Shown here piece after piece: positions 1 through 9,262 of a stretch of DNA of 64,000 nucleotides. The notes below the pieces were generated by a model. The model made no database searches and was not told the DNA's origin. It was given only the letters and a program-made list of their open reading frames with translations. Positions within the stretch are counted from its first letter, which is position 1. Every line of letters begins with the position of its first letter. Origin of the DNA: Shinella sp. SUS2. GTDB lineage: Bacteria; Pseudomonadota; Alphaproteobacteria; Rhizobiales; Rhizobiaceae. The DNA lies in NCBI RefSeq assembly GCF_001262505.1, contig NZ_KQ410737.1:1-64000 (forward strand), written 5' to 3'. A program made the translations under genes and the position numbers.

Positions 1-334
1 TCAGGAAACCCTAGAGCGAGCTCGTCGGCCGCCAGAAGCGCCGCCGCTCTCGTTCGATGGCCGGGTTATAGGCCCACACTTTTGAACCGTCAACAGGGCA
101 TGTGACAGTTTTTTGAAAAAATCGGCAGAAAGATACGTCCGCCGTGCGATTCCCCCGGATTTTCAGGGTTTTCCGGCGGAAGAAAAGGCGTTTGCCCCGA
201 CTTGCCCTCAGATTTTCACATTCCGGCACTCTAGAGGAGGTCACAAGAACGAGCGTGATTTGACTCGCATGCCTTCCTGCGTGCATGGTCCCGCGCTGAA
301 AACAGACCGCGACACAGGGCGAAGCGCAATCGGC
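1..334. other. Intergenic region upstream of the M23 peptidase gene
   Basis: No convincing gene is seen. The short forward reading frames at the left edge end quickly in Arg/Pro-rich sequence, and the long reverse frame covering this stretch is an antisense shadow of the peptidase gene. The region is probably the 5' leader and promoter area of the peptidase gene, and perhaps of a divergent gene beyond the window. It contains a T-rich run near position 110. I could not name a promoter with confidence. Confidence 0.5.
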
Positions 335-2293
335 ATGACCACTGACCGGAACATGATCCGATCCCTCGGCAATGAACCGCCGATTCTCGCCGACGGACGC
401 AAGGCGCCCGACCGCCGGGAAATCTCGCTGCGCTGGCTCTCCGGCACGTTCCTGACCGGTATCACCTCCTCCATCCTGATGGGTGTCGCGCTGTTCGCCG
501 CGCTCGACGGGCGCCAGCAGCTCGCCATTCCGGCCGAAGCCTTTGCGGCCCTCGGCACGGCGAACCAGACCAGCAAGTCCGGCGAAACGGCAAAGCGCGG
601 CGAACGCGTGGTCGAGACGGCCATCGTCGCCAAGCCGGCTGACAAGAAGATCATGGAAATCTCCACCGTGATCCATGACGGCGAGAAGGAAGTGGTGCGC
701 CGGCAGCCCTTCGCCCATGTGAAGATGGCGCTCGCCGCGAACCACGCGACGAGTGAGGACTATCCGCGCTTCGACCCGCTCGCGATCTTCTCCACCAATG
801 GCAAGGATGCAGCGCCCGCCTCGCGCATGGGTACGATCTATGGTTCGGATGTCGAATCGGAGGTCGCGCTGCAGACCGACGCCTTTCCGACCGGCGGCTC
901 GGCGCTCGACTATGCCGACCAGATGTCGATCGAGGAGGTCGAAGAGAATGTGCGCACCAACGGCTCGGTGCTGACGGACGGCAGCACGCAGGTCGCCTCC
1001 CTCTACTATGTGGATCCGCAGCGCTTCGCCTCGGACTCGTCCGATCTCGACCTCCTGCAGGGCCTGACGGCCCGCATCGTCGAAGAGAACATGAGCGTCT
1101 CGACCTTCGATACGCTGACGCCCGACGATACCGAATATGCCGACGACGTCATCCCCGTGCGCCGCGCCGCCGATATCGGCGAGATCATGACGGCCGCCGG
1201 CTACACGAAGGCCCAGGCCGAAGACCTTTCCGCCTATCTCGAAAGCCCGCTGGGCAGCAAGCAGCTGGCCGAGGGCGACGTGCTGCGCATCTGCATCGTG
1301 CAGAAGGGCAAGGAAGCCAGCATCGTGCGCGCCAGCGTCTATTCGCGCGGCCGCCATGTGACGACCGCCGCACTTGACGACCAAGGCCGCTTCGTCAACG
1401 GAACGGAGCCGCCGGTGCTCGACGCCGTCGCCACCGCCTTCGACGACGACGACAGGCCCGCCATCATCGCGGGACGCGACCTGCCACGCGTCTATGACGG
1501 CATCTATCGCGCCGCGCTTTCCTACGGCATGGGCAAGGACATGACGGCGGAGGTCATCCGTGTCCTTGCCAGCAATGTCGATTTCCAGGCGCAGCTGCGA
1601 CCGACGGATTCACTCGAAGCCTTTTTCTCCGTCACCGACCAGAACGGCGCGGCCACCGAGGAATCGGAAATCCTCTTCCTCGATGCCAAGTTCGGCGACA
1701 CGGAAACCCGCGTCTACCGCTTCCAGAACCCGGAAGACGATTCCGTCGACTATTACGACGAGAACGGCAAGAGCATCCGGCAGTTCCTGCTGCGCAACCC
1801 GGTCCCGAACGGCACATTCCGCTCCGGCTTCGGTATGCGGCGCCACCCGATCCTCGGCTTTTCGCGCATGCATACCGGTGTCGACTGGTCGGCACCGCGC
1901 GGCACACCCATCATCGCGGCCGGCAACGGTGTCGTCGAGAAGGCAGGCTGGGATTCCGGCGGCTACGGCAACCAGACGCTGATCCGCCATGCCAATGGCT
2001 ATGTCTCGTCGTACAATCACCAGAACGCCATCGCCAAGGGCATCAAGCCCGGCGTCAAGGTCCGCCAAGGCCAGGTTATCGGCTATGTCGGCTCGACCGG
2101 TCTTTCGACCGGCCCGCACCTGCATTACGAGATGATCGTCAACGGCAACAAGGTGGACGCGTTGAAGATCCGCCTGCCCGGCGGCAAGTCGCTAGAGGGC
2201 AAGGCCCTTACCCAGTTCGAGGTCGAGCGCAAGCGTATCGACGACCTGCTCGGGCGCGGCGACGGAACGACGGAAGTCGCCGAGAGCCATTAA
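335..2293 (+). CDS. M23 family metallopeptidase (membrane-anchored murein endopeptidase)
   Basis: This 652-residue protein is a predicted zinc endopeptidase that cuts peptidoglycan cross-links in the periplasm. One membrane segment lies at about residues 36-57, followed by a long periplasmic region. The C-terminal LytM/M23 domain starts near residue 492. The zinc ligands are intact: HTGVD near residue 513 and HLHYE near residue 595, so it should be catalytic rather than a degenerate activator. The reading frame is open from position 113, but the ATG at 335 places the basic residues and membrane anchor as expected; I preferred it over the long Arg-rich extension. The gene stands alone on the plus strand, facing tusA. 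Confidence 0.9.
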   Translation: MTTDRNMIRSLGNEPPILADGRKAPDRREISLRWLSGTFLTGITSSILMGVALFAALDGRQQLAIPAEAFAALGTANQTSKSGETAKRGERVVETAIVAKPADKKIMEISTVIHDGEKEVVRRQPFAHVKMALAANHATSEDYPRFDPLAIFSTNGKDAAPASRMGTIYGSDVESEVALQTDAFPTGGSALDYADQMSIEEVEENVRTNGSVLTDGSTQVASLYYVDPQRFASDSSDLDLLQGLTARIVEENMSVSTFDTLTPDDTEYADDVIPVRRAADIGEIMTAAGYTKAQAEDLSAYLESPLGSKQLAEGDVLRICIVQKGKEASIVRASVYSRGRHVTTAALDDQGRFVNGTEPPVLDAVATAFDDDDRPAIIAGRDLPRVYDGIYRAALSYGMGKDMTAEVIRVLASNVDFQAQLRPTDSLEAFFSVTDQNGAATEESEILFLDAKFGDTETRVYRFQNPEDDSVDYYDENGKSIRQFLLRNPVPNGTFRSGFGMRRHPILGFSRMHTGVDWSAPRGTPIIAAGNGVVEKAGWDSGGYGNQTLIRHANGYVSSYNHQNAIAKGIKPGVKVRQGQVIGYVGSTGLSTGPHLHYEMIVNGNKVDALKIRLPGGKSLEGKALTQFEVERKRIDDLLGRGDGTTEVAESH

Positions 2294-2390
2294 GACCCGG
2301 GGACAGCTTGAACGGCCAACAATGTACGGGCGAATGGCACCCGTCATTCGAAACCAGATCAATCGAGCGGAAAAACACGAAGCCGCAGGT

Positions 2391-2639
2391 TCACGCCTTC
2401 TTGCGGATCAGGAAACGATGCCCCGCTTCGACGCGCTCGCTTGCTTCGAGCGCGTGGCCATCCTCGTGGCAGAAATGGGGAATGTCGATGACGGCCAGCG
2501 GGTCGGTGGTCTCCACCCAGAGCACGCTGCCGGCATTCATCGTCGAAAGGCGTTTGCGCGTCTTCATCACCGGCAGTGGGCATTTCAGGCCGCGCAGGTC
2601 GTAGACCTCGGCATCGACGCCGGTCCCTGGCGCGGTCAT
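2391..2639 (-). CDS. TusA/SirA family sulfurtransferase
   Basis: An 82-residue TusA-fold protein. The family motif LRGLKCPLPVMKT carries the sulfur-accepting cysteine at residue 20. TusA proteins relay persulfide sulfur from cysteine desulfurases, for example in tRNA 2-thiouridine or cofactor synthesis; which partner applies here cannot be seen. The ATG overlaps the stop codon of the upstream L,D-transpeptidase gene by four bases (ATGA), so the two are probably cotranscribed and translationally coupled. Length and motif are typical, so the family call is safe, but the physiological role is open. Confidence 0.9.
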   Translation of the reverse strand: MTAPGTGVDAEVYDLRGLKCPLPVMKTRKRLSTMNAGSVLWVETTDPLAVIDIPHFCHEDGHALEASERVEAGHRFLIRKKA

Positions 2640-4138
2640 TTCTGCCAGAACTTCCAGAACGGCTTTTCCGCCGCCTTTTCGACGACCTGAACGCTCGGAT
2701 TTTCTTCCGGCACCGGCAGCGCATCGGCACCAGCAACCGGCTTTTGAACAGGCTGGCCGGTGGTCGCGACGACGGTGTTCTCCGTCTTCTGTACTGCCTG
2801 CCGACCCGCATCCTGCTGGCTCTGCTCGGTCACCTCGGCAACAGGCTCAGCCTTGCGCGGCTCGGCCTTGTTGTTCCAGAACTTCCAGAAGGGTTTTACG
2901 TCCTTCTTCTCGACGGCGGCAACGCCCGGATTTTCTTCCGGCACTGGTAGTGCGCCCGCGCCCCGCGCCTGTTTCTCGGCTTTTTCAGCCGCGACATCGG
3001 CAGCGAAGGCTTCCGCTTCCTTGATCTTCGCCTGTTCCGCCGCAAGCTTCGCCTCTTCGGCCTCGCGAACCGCGCGCTCCGCTGCCTCGACCTTGCGCTT
3101 TTCGGCCTCTTCGACCTTACGCTTCTGCTCGGCGATTTCGCGGGTGGTCATCAGCTTGCCGGCATCGAGCGAATTGCCGGTCGGCGCATAGGCGAGTTCA
3201 CGCCCTTTGCGCTGGTCGGCGACGATCGCCTTGCGCTGGGCTTCCGAAGGCTCGACCCAGACCGTGCCGTCATATTTCTGCATGGCCTTGGCATAGGCTG
3301 CCGCGTAGGTCTTGTTGTAGCTGCCGAGCGCCACTTCAAGGCTCGCCGGCGTCGTCATCGCCGGACAGGCACCCACCGGCGAGAAGGCTTTGTCGGCCTG
3401 CTGGTTGAAGACGTACCTCTTCTCGCAGACATTGACCTCCGGCGGACGCTTGGTCAGCTCGAAATGGTCGTAACCGACCTTCAACATCTTCCAGAAGTCG
3501 ATATTCGGATTGTCGCGGTGGCGCGCCATGTTTTCCGCGGTCATGCGGAACGGGAACGCCTGGAGCTGGATCGTCGACTGTCCGCCATTGAAGGCATCAC
3601 GCGCGAAGGCGAAGATCTCGACCATCTGCTCGTCGGTCATCGAGTAGCAGCCGGACGACGAACAGGCGCCGTGGATCATCAAATGCGTGCCGCTCGCCTT
3701 GTTGGCGCGGTCAAAGGCATTCGGAAAGCCGGTATTGATGGCCAGGAAATAGCTCGAGTTCGGGTTCATGTTCGCCTTGGAAAGCGGATAAAACCCTTCC
3801 GGCGCCTGACGGTCGCCTTCCTTCATCTTCGGCCCGAGTTTGCCCGACCAGGCGCAGATCTTGTAGTTGCGCACCAGCTGGTAGCGGTTCGAGCGGTCGG
3901 CCTTCCACAACTCCAGCCGGCCCTCTTCCTTGAAGATGCGCAGCATCATCGGCGAAGACCGGTCGATGTTCATCGAGGAAAGCTTGCCGAGCACCGCCGA
4001 GGAAAGCTGGTAGTCGGTCTTCTTGGAAACCTTGGTGATATCGACGTCGACTTTATCGAACGTGTCGAGCGTCTCGTTGGTGCAGCCGGCGGCGGCCACA
4101 GCAAGAAGCGATACGGCGGCAAGAGCAGTCAGGCGCAT
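2636..4138 (-). CDS. Murein L,D-transpeptidase lipoprotein (YafK-like) with repeated C-terminal tail
   Basis: A 500-residue predicted lipoprotein with lipobox AAGC at residues 16-19. The YkuD/YafK-type catalytic domain spans roughly residues 60-245, with the active-site motif HGACSSSGC: His156 and catalytic Cys164. Such enzymes form or break meso-DAP cross-links or lipoprotein links in peptidoglycan. After residue 300 comes a Lys/Glu/Ala-rich coiled coil, then a low-complexity tail with two copies of a module ending in KPFWKFW (residues about 396-423 and 471-500). The tail is longer than in ordinary YafK proteins and its role is unknown. The tusA gene overlaps its stop codon. Confidence 0.88.
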   Translation of the reverse strand: MRLTALAAVSLLAVAAAGCTNETLDTFDKVDVDITKVSKKTDYQLSSAVLGKLSSMNIDRSSPMMLRIFKEEGRLELWKADRSNRYQLVRNYKICAWSGKLGPKMKEGDRQAPEGFYPLSKANMNPNSSYFLAINTGFPNAFDRANKASGTHLMIHGACSSSGCYSMTDEQMVEIFAFARDAFNGGQSTIQLQAFPFRMTAENMARHRDNPNIDFWKMLKVGYDHFELTKRPPEVNVCEKRYVFNQQADKAFSPVGACPAMTTPASLEVALGSYNKTYAAAYAKAMQKYDGTVWVEPSEAQRKAIVADQRKGRELAYAPTGNSLDAGKLMTTREIAEQKRKVEEAEKRKVEAAERAVREAEEAKLAAEQAKIKEAEAFAADVAAEKAEKQARGAGALPVPEENPGVAAVEKKDVKPFWKFWNNKAEPRKAEPVAEVTEQSQQDAGRQAVQKTENTVVATTGQPVQKPVAGADALPVPEENPSVQVVEKAAEKPFWKFWQK

Positions 4139-4330
4139 TCCAGAGGTCCGTCAACAATCACGAGATCGCAAGCCGTCGCGCCGGCGGGCGGACGCGCAGT
4201 GGTAACCGGCTTATACTTCATAAAGTGTTAACCGGAAATTCTTTTGCGAGGCTGCCGGCACGCCGCACCGTTTCAGACACAAGGATTATGGCCGAGATGG
4301 GGCGAAAGCCGCCGATCGGCAAGAATCCGC

Positions 4331-5284
4331 TCAGAGCTGGCGGCCGATGTTAAGGTAACGCTGGCGGCGATCCTTTCGCAGCTGGTCGCCCGGCTTTGCC
4401 GAAAGATCCTTGAGCGCAGCCGCAATGACGTCGCCGGTGCGGGCGATAACACCCTGCGGATCGCGGTGCGCGCCACCAACAGGCTCCTGGATGATCCCGT
4501 CAATGATGCCGAAGGTTTTCAGATCCTCGGCGGTGATCTTCATGTTGCTGGCCGCTTCCTTGGCCCGCGTGGAATCACGCCAGAGGATGGAGGCGGCGCC
4601 TTCCGGCGAGATCACGCTGTAGATCGCATGTTCCAGCATATAGACGCGGTCGCCGGTGGCGATCGCGATGGCACCGCCCGAACCGCCCTCGCCCAGCACC
4701 ACCGAAACGATCGGCACGCGGACATTGAGGCACATTTCAGTGGAGCGGGCGATGGCTTCGGCCTGGCCGCGCTCTTCCGCGCCGATGCCGGGATAGGCGC
4801 CCGCCGTGTCGATCAGCGTGATGATCGGCAGGCCGAAGCGGTCTGCCATTTCCATGACGCGGATCGCCTTGCGGTAGCCTTCCGGCCGAGCACTGCCGAA
4901 ATTGTGCTTGAGGCGCGACTTGGTGTCGTTGCCCTTTTCCTGCCCGATGATGGCGACGGCCTCACCGTTGAAACGACCGAGGCCAGCCTGGATCGCCTCG
5001 TCCTCGGCGAACTTGCGGTCACCGGCAAGCGGGGTGAACTCTTCGAAGAGCTGGGCGGCGAAATCGAGGAAATGCGGGCGCTGGGGATGGCGCGCAACCT
5101 GCGTCTTCTGCCAGGGCGTCAGCTTCGCATAGATATCGGCCATCGCCTCCCGGGCGCGCACTTCCAGCCGGCCGACCTCATCCGTCGTGTCGATGCTCTC
5201 ATCTTCCTCGGCGAGCTTGCGGAGCTCGTGGATCTTGCCTTCGAGATCCGAGATGGGCTTTTCGAAATCGAGGTAGTTGTGCAT
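4331..5284 (-). CDS. accA: Acetyl-CoA carboxylase carboxyltransferase subunit alpha
   Basis: A 317-residue protein matching AccA over its whole length. With AccD it transfers the carboxyl group from carboxybiotin to acetyl-CoA, giving malonyl-CoA for fatty acid synthesis. The crotonase-like core is visible from the repeated glycine-rich stretches GEGGSGGAIAIATGDRV and DTAGAYPGIGAEERGQ. I chose the start at MHNYLDFEKP, which is how AccA proteins of rhizobia begin; an in-frame codon nine residues upstream lacks homology. The gene lies downstream of xerD on the same strand with a gap of about 76 bases. Confidence 0.96.
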   Translation of the reverse strand: MHNYLDFEKPISDLEGKIHELRKLAEEDESIDTTDEVGRLEVRAREAMADIYAKLTPWQKTQVARHPQRPHFLDFAAQLFEEFTPLAGDRKFAEDEAIQAGLGRFNGEAVAIIGQEKGNDTKSRLKHNFGSARPEGYRKAIRVMEMADRFGLPIITLIDTAGAYPGIGAEERGQAEAIARSTEMCLNVRVPIVSVVLGEGGSGGAIAIATGDRVYMLEHAIYSVISPEGAASILWRDSTRAKEAASNMKITAEDLKTFGIIDGIIQEPVGGAHRDPQGVIARTGDVIAAALKDLSAKPGDQLRKDRRQRYLNIGRQL

Positions 5285-5360
5285 GAGATGCGTTTCCGAT
5301 CGTTTGCTCAAACCGCGTCAGGATGCCGTCGGCCAAGGGCCAGTGGCATGAAGAGGGGTC

Positions 5361-6308
5361 CTAATCCGGTTTTTTTGCCTGTTTGGCAAGGGGGTGATGG
5401 GTCTGAACGAGCTGGTGGAGCCGTTCTTCCAGCACATGCGTATAGATTTGTGTCGTCGAAATGTCCTGATGGCCGAGCAGTTCCTGCACCGCGCGCAGGT
5501 CCGCGCCGTTCTGCAGGAGATGGCTGGCGAAAGCATGGCGCAACACGTGTGGCGAGAGCGTCGAGGCCCGGATTCCCGCTCGCCCGGCCAGCGCCTTCAG
5601 GTCGCGGGCAAACACCTGGCGCGGAAGATGCCCCTCCTTGCTCTTTGCCGGAAACAGGAAGGCGCCCGCAGCCGGATCATCGCCGATATCGGCGGCCAGC
5701 GCTTCGCGATAGGTTTCGAGAGCTGCAACGGCGGCGCGCGACAACGGCACCAGCCGCTCCTTGTTGCCCTTGCCCTTCACGATGAGGAAACGACCGGTCT
5801 GCGCCAGCACGCTGGCCGGGAGCGAGACGAGCTCGCTGACGCGCAGACCGGTTGCATAAAGAAGCTCCACCAGAAGATGCATGCGGCGGCGCAGCAGAAG
5901 CGTGTTGCCCGGCTCCGCCGCCTCGACCTCCGCACGGGCGATCAGGCGGCCGACATCCTCGACACTCAGCGTCTTCGGCAGCGACCGACCCTTGCGGGGT
6001 GCGTCGAGAATGCCGGTCGGGTCATCGCCGCGCAGCCCCTCGCCATAAAGAAACTTGAAGAACTGCCGCAGCGCCGAGAGCCGTCGGGCCTGAGAGGACG
6101 CCGCAAAGCCCTGCCGGGCGAGATGGGCAAGATAAGCGCGCAAATCATCCGGAGCCGCCTCAACCAGGCGCACGCTCCGCTCGTTGAGGAAGGAACGCGC
6201 ATCCTCCAGGTCCCGCTCGTAGGATTGCAACGTGTTCGTCGCCGCGCCGCGCTCGGCGCTCATCATCTCGAGAAAGGACTCGACCTGAAGGGCGGATGGG
6301 TCCCTCAT
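5361..6308 (-). CDS. xerD: Site-specific tyrosine recombinase XerD
   Basis: A 315-residue tyrosine recombinase. With XerC it resolves chromosome dimers at dif before cell division. An N-terminal SAM-like core-binding domain covers about residues 1-100. The catalytic domain holds the full set of active residues: Arg in TGLRVSEL, Lys in VKGKGNKERL, HVLRH, LLGH, and the nucleophile Tyr289 in TTQIYTH. The ATG overlaps the stop of the small upstream membrane-protein gene (ATGA), indicating coupling. Chromosomal context and length fit XerD rather than a phage integrase. Confidence 0.94.
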   Translation of the reverse strand: MRDPSALQVESFLEMMSAERGAATNTLQSYERDLEDARSFLNERSVRLVEAAPDDLRAYLAHLARQGFAASSQARRLSALRQFFKFLYGEGLRGDDPTGILDAPRKGRSLPKTLSVEDVGRLIARAEVEAAEPGNTLLLRRRMHLLVELLYATGLRVSELVSLPASVLAQTGRFLIVKGKGNKERLVPLSRAAVAALETYREALAADIGDDPAAGAFLFPAKSKEGHLPRQVFARDLKALAGRAGIRASTLSPHVLRHAFASHLLQNGADLRAVQELLGHQDISTTQIYTHVLEERLHQLVQTHHPLAKQAKKPD

Positions 6309-6454
6309 TGTTGCGAGTTCACCCGTTCGGAGGGAATGCGGATCGTTACCTCGCGCTCTGTCGGCTCCACGAACGTCACCAGCGCCACCATCGAGCCATA
6401 GATCGAGCCGGCGATCACGGCGCAGAAGAACAGGAATCGGAACAGGGTCGGCAT
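6305..6454 (-). CDS. Small single-span membrane protein upstream of xerD
   Basis: A 49-residue protein with an N-terminal hydrophobic segment (about residues 4-28) and a short charged tail ending PSERVNSQQ. I do not know a function. Its support is the clean ATG, the four-base ATGA overlap with xerD, and my memory that short proteins of this kind sit between xerD and aroK in other rhizobia. It may be a membrane-associated partner expressed with XerD, but that is inference. Confidence 0.7.
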   Translation of the reverse strand: MPTLFRFLFFCAVIAGSIYGSMVALVTFVEPTEREVTIRIPSERVNSQQ

Positions 6455-6550
6455 GGCACTCTCCGGGACGATGGTCCCTATATCGCCCCACCATAGGCCG
6501 AGTGCAAGGCCGGCCACGGCCCGGCGCAAGCGATGGATCCGCGCCGAGGC

Positions 6551-6579
6551 TTGACGCTTCCAGCGCTTTTGTCGATACG
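6551..6579 (+). promoter_or_regulatory. Candidate sigma-70 promoter of aroK-aroB
   Basis: TTGACG at 6551-6556 is separated by 17 bases from GATACG at 6574-6579. The -35 element is near consensus and the -10 is weak. It lies 29 bases before the chosen aroK ATG, which supports that start over the in-frame ATG at 6533. Confidence 0.45.
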
Positions 6580-6607
6580 GAAAGGGACGAAACCCCGGAA
6601 AACGCGA

Positions 6608-7201
6608 ATGACCGAGCTGACCGACCAGCCCCCTCTCACGCTTGCCCCCACGCTTGCCGAGGCGGCCCGCGCCGTGCTCGGCAAGCGTAACCTCGTGCTG
6701 ATCGGCCTGATGGGCGCCGGCAAGTCGGCGATCGGCCGCATGACCGCGCAAGCGCTCGGCATTCCCTTCATCGACAGCGACCATGAAATTGAGCGCGTCT
6801 CGCGCATGTCGATCACCGACCTGTTCGCGGCCTATGGCGAAGCGGAGTTCCGCGCGCTGGAGACCCGCGTCATCAAGCGCCTGCTGCGCTCCGGCCCGCG
6901 GGTCGTATCGACCGGCGGCGGCGCCTATATCAATGAGAACACACGCAAGCACATCAAGCGTGGTGGACTCTCGGTTTGGCTGAACGCAGACCTCGACGTC
7001 CTCTGGGAGCGCGTCAACAAGCGCGACACCCGCCCGCTGCTGAAAACGGAAAACCCGCGCCAGACGCTCGAAAACCTCATGAACGCCCGCTATCCGATCT
7101 ATGCACAGGCCGATCTCACGGTCCTGTCGCGTGATGTGAAGAAGGAAACCATGGTGGAGGAGGTGCTCGCCGCGATCACCGCCGCTGCCAAGAAAGCCTG
7201 A
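6608..7201 (+). CDS. aroK: Shikimate kinase
   Basis: A 197-residue kinase that phosphorylates shikimate to shikimate 3-phosphate in aromatic amino acid synthesis. The Walker A motif GLMGAGKS is at residues 33-40. DSDHEIE, the RALE segment that binds shikimate, GGGAY and the lid motif RPLL follow in the normal order. The start at 6608 lies just downstream of a promoter-like sequence; the frame is open to 6533 but that extension is Arg-rich and overlaps the putative -35. The aroB gene follows four bases after the stop, forming a two-step shikimate unit. Confidence 0.95.
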   Translation: MTELTDQPPLTLAPTLAEAARAVLGKRNLVLIGLMGAGKSAIGRMTAQALGIPFIDSDHEIERVSRMSITDLFAAYGEAEFRALETRVIKRLLRSGPRVVSTGGGAYINENTRKHIKRGGLSVWLNADLDVLWERVNKRDTRPLLKTENPRQTLENLMNARYPIYAQADLTVLSRDVKKETMVEEVLAAITAAAKKA

Positions 7202-7205
7202 CGAG

Positions 7206-8345
7206 ATGACAATGACTGCGACTGCACCTGCCAACGCCCGCCGTACCGTCCGGGTCGATCTGGGCGACCGTTCCTATGATATCCTGATTGGCCCCGGCCT
7301 CATCGCCGCCGCCGGCCGCGAGATCGCCAGCCGCCTCAAGGGCCGCAAGATCGCCGTCGTCACAGACGCGCATGTCGCCCCCCTCTATCTCGACAATTTC
7401 ATGGCCGCGCTGAAGGCGGAGGGCATCGAGGCCGTCTCTCTCGTGCTGCCGGCCGGCGAGAAGACGAAGAGCTTCGAACACCTGATCAGCGTCTGCGACA
7501 GCGTGCTCGCCGCCCGCATCGAGCGCAACGACGCGGTCGTGGCGCTCGGCGGCGGCGTCATCGGCGACCTCACCGGCTTTGCCGCCGGTATCGCGCGCCG
7601 TGGTTCGCGCTTCATTCAGGTTCCGACCTCGCTGCTCGCGCAGGTCGATTCCTCCGTCGGCGGCAAGACCGGCATCAACTCGCCACACGGCAAGAACCTC
7701 ATCGGCGTCTTCCACCAACCGGACCTGGTACTCGCCGATACGGATGTACTCGATACGCTGTCCCTGCGTGAATTCCGCGCCGGCTATGCTGAAGTCGCCA
7801 AATACGGCCTGATCGACAAACCGGACTTTTTCGCCTGGCTGGAAAAGAACTGGCGTGCCGTCTTTGCCGGCGGCGAGGCCCGCATCGAGGCGATCGCCAC
7901 GAGCTGCCAGGCCAAAGCCGACGTCGTTGCCGCGGACGAGCGGGAGAACGGCCAGCGCGCTTTGCTCAATCTCGGCCATACCTTCGGCCATGCGCTGGAG
8001 GCGGCGACGCAGTATGATAGCGCCCGCCTCGTGCACGGCGAGGGCGTCTCGATCGGCATGGTGCTTGCCTATCAGTTTTCCGCCCGCATGAACCTTGCCA
8101 GCCCCGACGACGGCAAGCGTGTGGAGGCACATCTCGCCGACGTTGGCCTGCCGACCGCCATGAACCAGATCGCGGGCGGCCTGCCGCCGGCGGACGTGCT
8201 GATGGACGCCATCGCCCAGGACAAGAAGGTCAAGGGCGGCAAGCTCACCTTCATCCTGACGCGCGGCGTCGGCCAGTCCTTCGTCGCCGACGACGTGCCG
8301 CAATCCGAGGTCATCGCTTTCCTCAAGGAAAAGCTGCCGAAATGA
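7206..8345 (+). CDS. aroB: 3-dehydroquinate synthase
   Basis: A 379-residue enzyme converting DAHP to 3-dehydroquinate with NAD and a divalent metal. The NAD-binding GGGVIGDLTGF, the substrate-binding KTGIN, and the metal-ligand region LNLGHTFGHALE are all present. It directly follows aroK and overlaps the next gene by four bases (ATGA at 8342), so aroK, aroB and the CBS-domain gene are likely one transcript. Confidence 0.96.
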   Translation: MTMTATAPANARRTVRVDLGDRSYDILIGPGLIAAAGREIASRLKGRKIAVVTDAHVAPLYLDNFMAALKAEGIEAVSLVLPAGEKTKSFEHLISVCDSVLAARIERNDAVVALGGGVIGDLTGFAAGIARRGSRFIQVPTSLLAQVDSSVGGKTGINSPHGKNLIGVFHQPDLVLADTDVLDTLSLREFRAGYAEVAKYGLIDKPDFFAWLEKNWRAVFAGGEARIEAIATSCQAKADVVAADERENGQRALLNLGHTFGHALEAATQYDSARLVHGEGVSIGMVLAYQFSARMNLASPDDGKRVEAHLADVGLPTAMNQIAGGLPPADVLMDAIAQDKKVKGGKLTFILTRGVGQSFVADDVPQSEVIAFLKEKLPK

Positions 8346-9262
8346 ACAGCGACACGCCCGCCGCGCTCGCTCCCGTCTCCTGGCCGCTGGTCATTCTGCT
8401 GCTCGGCCTCATTGTTCTCGTTGTGGTTCTTTTCCGCTGGCGCCGTTCGATCGCCGCGCTCTGGCGCAGACATCAGGACGCGCGCGAAGCGGAGGGAGAC
8501 CGCCGGAACGGCCAGTCTGCCCGCGACGGCGCAGCGGCAAAGTCCGATCGGGAAAAATCCTCCGGCATGCTCGACCTCGATGCGCTCGAGGTCTCCGACA
8601 TCATGGTCCATCGCACGACGATGCGGGCGCTGAACGCCGGCGATCCACCAGAGGAGATCGTCAAGGCCGTGCTGGAAAGCCCTTATACGCGCATGCCGCT
8701 CTGGGCGGGCTCCGTCGACAACATCGTCGGCGTCGTGCACGCCAAGGATCTTTTGCGCGCGCTGGCGGAGCCGGGTATTGAGCCGAAGAACCTCGACATC
8801 ACCCGGGTGGCGCAAAAACCCTGGTTCGTGCCCGACACCACGACGCTCAAGGAGCAGCTTGCCGCATTCCTGCGCCGCAAGGAGCATTTCGCGACCGTGG
8901 TCGACGAATATGGCGAGGTGCAGGGCCTCGTCACCCTGCAAGACATTCTGAAGGAAATTGTCGGCGATATCTCCGACGAGAAGGATGTCGACATGCAGGG
9001 CGTGCGGCAGGAGGCGGACGGTTCGCTCGTCGTCGACGGCGGCGTGACGATCCGCGACCTCAACCGCGCCTTCGACTGGAACCTCCCCGACGAGGAAGCA
9101 ACGACCATTGCCGGCCTCGTCATTCACGAATCGAAATCGATCCCGGAAGAGCGCCAGGCCTTCACCTTCTACGGCAAGCGCTTCATCGTCATGAAGCGGG
9201 TGAAGAACCGCATCACCAAGCTGCGCGTCCGTCCGGTCGAGCCGGAAGCGCCGCGGACCTGA
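8342..9262 (+). CDS. CorC/HlyC-like CBS-domain protein with a single membrane anchor
   Basis: A 306-residue protein with one hydrophobic helix at about residues 15-31, a charged linker to about residue 75, two CBS domains (about 84-205, beginning VSDIMVHRTTM) and a C-terminal CorC_HlyC domain. CorC-family proteins are tied to magnesium or cobalt efflux and bind adenine nucleotides through the CBS pair. From memory, homologues at this locus in other rhizobia begin with a multi-span CNNM/DUF21 transport domain; here it is absent and replaced by one helix. So this is more likely a regulator, or a partner of a separate channel, than a transporter. It overlaps aroB by four bases. Confidence 0.85.
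   Translation: MNSDTPAALAPVSWPLVILLLGLIVLVVVLFRWRRSIAALWRRHQDAREAEGDRRNGQSARDGAAAKSDREKSSGMLDLDALEVSDIMVHRTTMRALNAGDPPEEIVKAVLESPYTRMPLWAGSVDNIVGVVHAKDLLRALAEPGIEPKNLDITRVAQKPWFVPDTTTLKEQLAAFLRRKEHFATVVDEYGEVQGLVTLQDILKEIVGDISDEKDVDMQGVRQEADGSLVVDGGVTIRDLNRAFDWNLPDEEATTIAGLVIHESKSIPEERQAFTFYGKRFIVMKRVKNRITKLRVRPVEPEAPRT

Noticed and set aside
11..1384. Reverse-strand 457-codon frame over the M23 gene
   Set aside because: It is antisense to a clearly homologous gene with an intact active site, is rich in His/Arg/Gly as expected for a mirror frame in high-GC DNA, and shows no motif.
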